Position numbers and translations under genes: made by a program. A stretch of 8,807 bases of DNA, from NCBI GenBank assembly GCA_009996555.1, contig JAACZX010000487.1, positions 1 to 8,807 on the forward strand. The letters are read 5' to 3'. The DNA is from Chitinophagaceae bacterium. GTDB taxonomy: Bacteria > Bacteroidota > Bacteroidia > Chitinophagales > Chitinophagaceae. The notes beneath the pieces are model-generated. The model had not been told where the DNA came from, did no database searches, and saw only the letters and a list, made by a program, of their open reading frames with translations. This document shows, one piece after another, positions 6,518-8,807 of the stretch. Positions within the stretch are counted from its first letter, which is position 1, and each line of letters opens with the position of its first letter.

Positions 6518-7849
6518 ATAAGCCGATTTATAGATGATGGTAACCAACGCAAGTGAGAAAATACAGCCAAACAGTACAAACAGCATCAGCAGATCAATAC
6601 CATTGTTATATGCCATCAGGCTGATGAACATATAACATAACAAATAGCCTGCAGGAATAGCAATACATGCAGCAATAATGATCAGTTTTACAAAACTGCC
6701 TGACAACTCCTTTACAATTGCTGATACTGATGCTCCCATTACTTTACGGATACCAATTTCCTTCACACGTTTTTCAGTATGATAAGTAACAATACCCAGC
6801 AACCCCATTACCGCAATTACCAATATCACCACACAAAACATACCCATGAACTTCATATCTCTTCCGGGAAAATACCGGTCGTACAAATCTTTCTGGTAAT
6901 CAGAAAACGCCAATGCTTCATAAGGATAATGCTTCTTCCACACATCATTTATCTCTGCTTTCAACGTTGCATGATCAACATCTGCTTTTGTTTTAATACT
7001 CAGCACATGAAACTGCGTTGGGTTGTATTGCAGGATCAAAGGCTTGGCCGAAAACTGGTAATGGTAGTAGCAGAAATTTGTTAGCACTCCGTTTATCGTC
7101 ACCTCACGCTCATTGTTTACAAAGAATGTTTTGCCAACTGCTTCTTTTGCATTTCCCAATCCAAGCGTAGTAAGTAATTGTTCATTCACCACAACAAAAT
7201 CAGAAACAGAATCGCTTGTTGACGGAAATAAATTTGATCCTGCTACAAATTTCAGGTTCATATTTTCAATAAACCCGGCATCTGCTGCATAGTAACTGGC
7301 TTCCACATTTTGCTCCTGTTTATTCTTTTTAACAGCAGCCTGCGCCGACACTCCACCGAATGGAGTTGATACAAGCCCGATCCGTTCTACATTTTTATTT
7401 GCTGCAATATCCTGCTGCAACAACCGGTAATTTCCGCTTACAGATACATTGTAAATATGGCGTCTGTTAAAGTTTTCGTTATCGGTAGCCATGTATTTAA
7501 ACTGGCTGTAAAAGGTTGCCATAATAAAAATGAAACAGGCGGATGCAACAAACTGTATAACCACAAGACTGTTTCGTAACCCGATCTTTCCAAATGTGGA
7601 TGGAGTATTCGCACCTTTTAATACTGTGGCAGGTTTAAATCGTGAAAGTATCCGTGCCGGTATGGCCCCAGCCAATACACCAATGAATATACTGAACAAA
7701 ATAAACAGCAACCACAAGGCAGCTTTATTATCAACATCCCAAACAAACCAGTTGACATAGCTGAATTGTTCCATCAGCTTCAGCACAACAAACCCTGTAA
7801 CAAGCGAAAGAAAAGCAACAAGTACAGCTTCACAAATAAACTGTGCCAC
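6476..7849 (-). CDS. FtsX/MacB-type ABC permease, C-terminal part (split gene)
   Basis: This is the larger fragment of an FtsX-family permease that appears split. The frame opens with QFICEAVLVAFLSLVTGF, the second transmembrane helix of the first FtsX domain, then a third helix (AALWLLFILFSIFIGVLAG) and the cytoplasmic ARILSRFKPATVLKG. A helix at GLRNSLVVIQFVASACFIF leads into a second periplasmic domain of about 210 residues. The complete second FtsX domain follows, with EKRVKEIGIRKVMGAS (near 6727-6774), two more helices and the end ANPVKSLRTE. The 457-residue length assumes a GTG start (7847-7849) that overlaps the TAG of the upstream fragment. I doubt this is the true start, since no signal or N-terminal domain is present. 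The natural protein of about 790 residues would include the fragment at 7849-8736 plus a missing loop. Confidence 0.8.
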   Translation of the reverse strand: MAQFICEAVLVAFLSLVTGFVVLKLMEQFSYVNWFVWDVDNKAALWLLFILFSIFIGVLAGAIPARILSRFKPATVLKGANTPSTFGKIGLRNSLVVIQFVASACFIFIMATFYSQFKYMATDNENFNRRHIYNVSVSGNYRLLQQDIAANKNVERIGLVSTPFGGVSAQAAVKKNKQEQNVEASYYAADAGFIENMNLKFVAGSNLFPSTSDSVSDFVVVNEQLLTTLGLGNAKEAVGKTFFVNNEREVTINGVLTNFCYYHYQFSAKPLILQYNPTQFHVLSIKTKADVDHATLKAEINDVWKKHYPYEALAFSDYQKDLYDRYFPGRDMKFMGMFCVVILVIAVMGLLGIVTYHTEKRVKEIGIRKVMGASVSAIVKELSGSFVKLIIIAACIAIPAGYLLCYMFISLMAYNNGIDLLMLFVLFGCIFSLALVTIIYKSAYAALANPVKSLRTE

Positions 7850-8736
7850 TAACTGATAAACAACAGCCCCAACGCAAAACCAAAGTTGACAGAAAGATCA
7901 AGCAATGATTCGATATAAGAGTTCCCACGCAGGTCTTCAAAATCAGGTGCCAGTTTGTTAATATTTTGCTTGCGGAAACTGAATGATTCCTTTGCCGAAG
8001 TAAAAGCCGGTTGCCTATTCATTTTTCCTGCAACAGCAACAAGTGCAGCATCAAGATTTTTTTTATTTGCGCCTTCCTTTAATAATACATAGGTAAATGC
8101 CGACAATGAATTAGGAAGTGTATCTTTTTTCAGCCGTTTGTACGTTGCCATTGACAGCATCACATCGCTGCGGAAATGTGTATTACGTTTAAATGGTTTC
8201 AACACACCGGTTATAGTAAAATCGCCATAATCGGGATGGGTTAATATTTTACCAACAGGATCACTGTCTCCAAAAAACACCTCTGCTTTTTCCTGTGTAA
8301 TGACCAGCGTATTTGGTTCAACAGGTCGTGTACCTTTCAACAATGGAAAACCAAACATGTCGAAAAAAGAAGGCTCCACATAAATACTGTTCAGCTGAAT
8401 AGTTTTAATGCGGTTGTTCATCTCCCAGCCAAAATCACGCACAACAAATGTTGCTTTCTCAACAGATGGATACCCCTGTTGCAACTCATTGGACAATGCA
8501 ATGGGCGACAATGCATACTTTGTTTTTGTACCAATGTTATCCGTAACATCTGTAATGATCCTGAATGTGCGTTCCGGATATGGATGGAAATTATCAAACT
8601 CAAAAGCACTTTGCACCTGAATCAAACTTAATAAAGCGAAAGGTATAGCAAGCCCTAAACCAACTATATTAATAAAGGAAAATAATTTATGCTTCCACAA
8701 ATTCCGCCAGGCTATTTTAAAAAAATTACTGATCAT
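7849..8736 (-). CDS. FtsX/MacB-type ABC permease, N-terminal part (split gene)
   Basis: This is the first 295 residues of an FtsX/MacB-type permease. The opening MISNFFKIAWRNLWKHKLFS is the standard cytoplasmic start of Bacteroidota members. A transmembrane helix follows (FINIVGLGLAIPFALLSLIQV, residues about 21-41), then a MacB-like periplasmic core domain (FRIITDV, FFDMFGFPLLKGT, LVITQEKAEVFFGDSDPVGK, FTITGVL). The start of the next helix (LSVNFGFALGLLFIS) runs straight into a TAG stop at 7849-7851. Full-length relatives go on with a cytoplasmic loop holding E-I-G-I-R-K-V-x-G-A, which is absent here. The downstream fragment resumes at QLVAQF in a frame shifted by one. About 25-35 residues seem lost. 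The start lies 12 bases after the stop of another permease gene. Confidence 0.8.
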   Translation of the reverse strand: MISNFFKIAWRNLWKHKLFSFINIVGLGLAIPFALLSLIQVQSAFEFDNFHPYPERTFRIITDVTDNIGTKTKYALSPIALSNELQQGYPSVEKATFVVRDFGWEMNNRIKTIQLNSIYVEPSFFDMFGFPLLKGTRPVEPNTLVITQEKAEVFFGDSDPVGKILTHPDYGDFTITGVLKPFKRNTHFRSDVMLSMATYKRLKKDTLPNSLSAFTYVLLKEGANKKNLDAALVAVAGKMNRQPAFTSAKESFSFRKQNINKLAPDFEDLRGNSYIESLLDLSVNFGFALGLLFIS

Positions 8737-8748
8737 GATGAGTAAGGT

Positions 8749-8790
8749 TTATTCAGTACGTAAACTTTTTACCGGCTTCGCCAATGCCGC
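8749..8790. repeat. Direct repeat, copy 2 (3' end of upstream permease)
   Basis: This is the partner of 6476-6517, differing at 5 of 42 bases. The two copies flank the whole split permease gene, so recombination between them would remove it cleanly. Confidence 0.6.
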
Positions 8791-8807
8791 CCTGATGGCC
8801 TGGAAGG
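8749..8807 (-). CDS. FtsX/MacB-type ABC permease, C-terminal end (partial)
   Basis: Only the last 19 codons are inside the window. They read FQAIRAALAKPVKSLRTE and a TAA stop at 8749-8751. This is nearly the same as the end of the next permease (YAALANPVKSLRTE), so it is the tail of a paralogous FtsX-type permease placed first in the visible part of the operon. Tandem permeases of this type that share one ATPase are common in Bacteroidota. Nothing can be said about the rest of the protein. Confidence 0.7.
   Translation of the reverse strand, partial: FQAIRAALAKPVKSLRTE

Noticed and set aside
1..8807. CRISPR arrays, tRNA or rRNA genes, transposases, phage genes or a new defence cluster
   Set aside because: Apart from the toxin-antitoxin pair, no such genes or regularly spaced repeats were seen on either strand.

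Overview
The window looks like a chromosomal stretch from a member of the Bacteroidota, probably a Chitinophagaceae-like bacterium. This is inferred from the gene types (long FtsX/MacB-type permeases in tandem, a YdiJ-like flavo-iron-sulfur dehydrogenase with the wording usual in that phylum), start codons without clear Shine-Dalgarno sequences, and one TAnnTTTG promoter-like motif. No tRNA, rRNA, CRISPR array or transposase is visible.

Left part (1-1343). An AT-rich orphan gene for a small exported protein (64-561, +) converges on a two-gene toxin-antitoxin cassette read on the minus strand. The cassette has an antitoxin (930-1178) and a RelE/ParE-family toxin that overlaps it by ATGA. The toxin frame is cut by a single-base frameshift at about 730-733. 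Adding one base restores a 98-residue toxin ending at 638, so the module is either decayed or carries a sequence error.

Middle (1344-4268, +). One large gene encodes a 974-residue FAD-binding and Fe-S-binding oxidoreductase of the D-2-hydroxyacid dehydrogenase/YdiJ type. It has a FAD-linked oxidase part, an Fe-S part and a cysteine-rich CCG part. Between the last two lies a low-complexity stretch (residues about 718-743) whose DNA is an imperfect inverted repeat, apparently inserted in frame.

Between genes (4269-4380). The convergent gap is almost filled by another imperfect inverted repeat of similar style (purine-rich left arm, pyrimidine-rich right arm, AAG at roughly 8-base spacing). It may act as a two-way terminator.

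Right part (4381-8807, -). This is a tightly packed operon. In transcription order it contains the tail of an FtsX-type permease (8749-8807), a second FtsX/MacB-type permease split into two frames (7849-8736 and 6476-7849), a LolD/MacB-type ATPase (5792-6466) and a TolC-family outer-membrane protein (4381-5781). Gaps between genes are 9-12 bases. Together they would form a MacAB-TolC-like tripartite export or lipoprotein-handling system; the periplasmic adaptor is not in the window and may lie upstream. The split permease lacks about 25-35 residues, including the conserved cytoplasmic EIGIRKV-GA loop of its first FtsX domain, so it is probably damaged.

I do not see a convincing wholly new system. 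The most interesting signals are the two inverted-repeat elements, one of them inside a protein, and the two broken genes.
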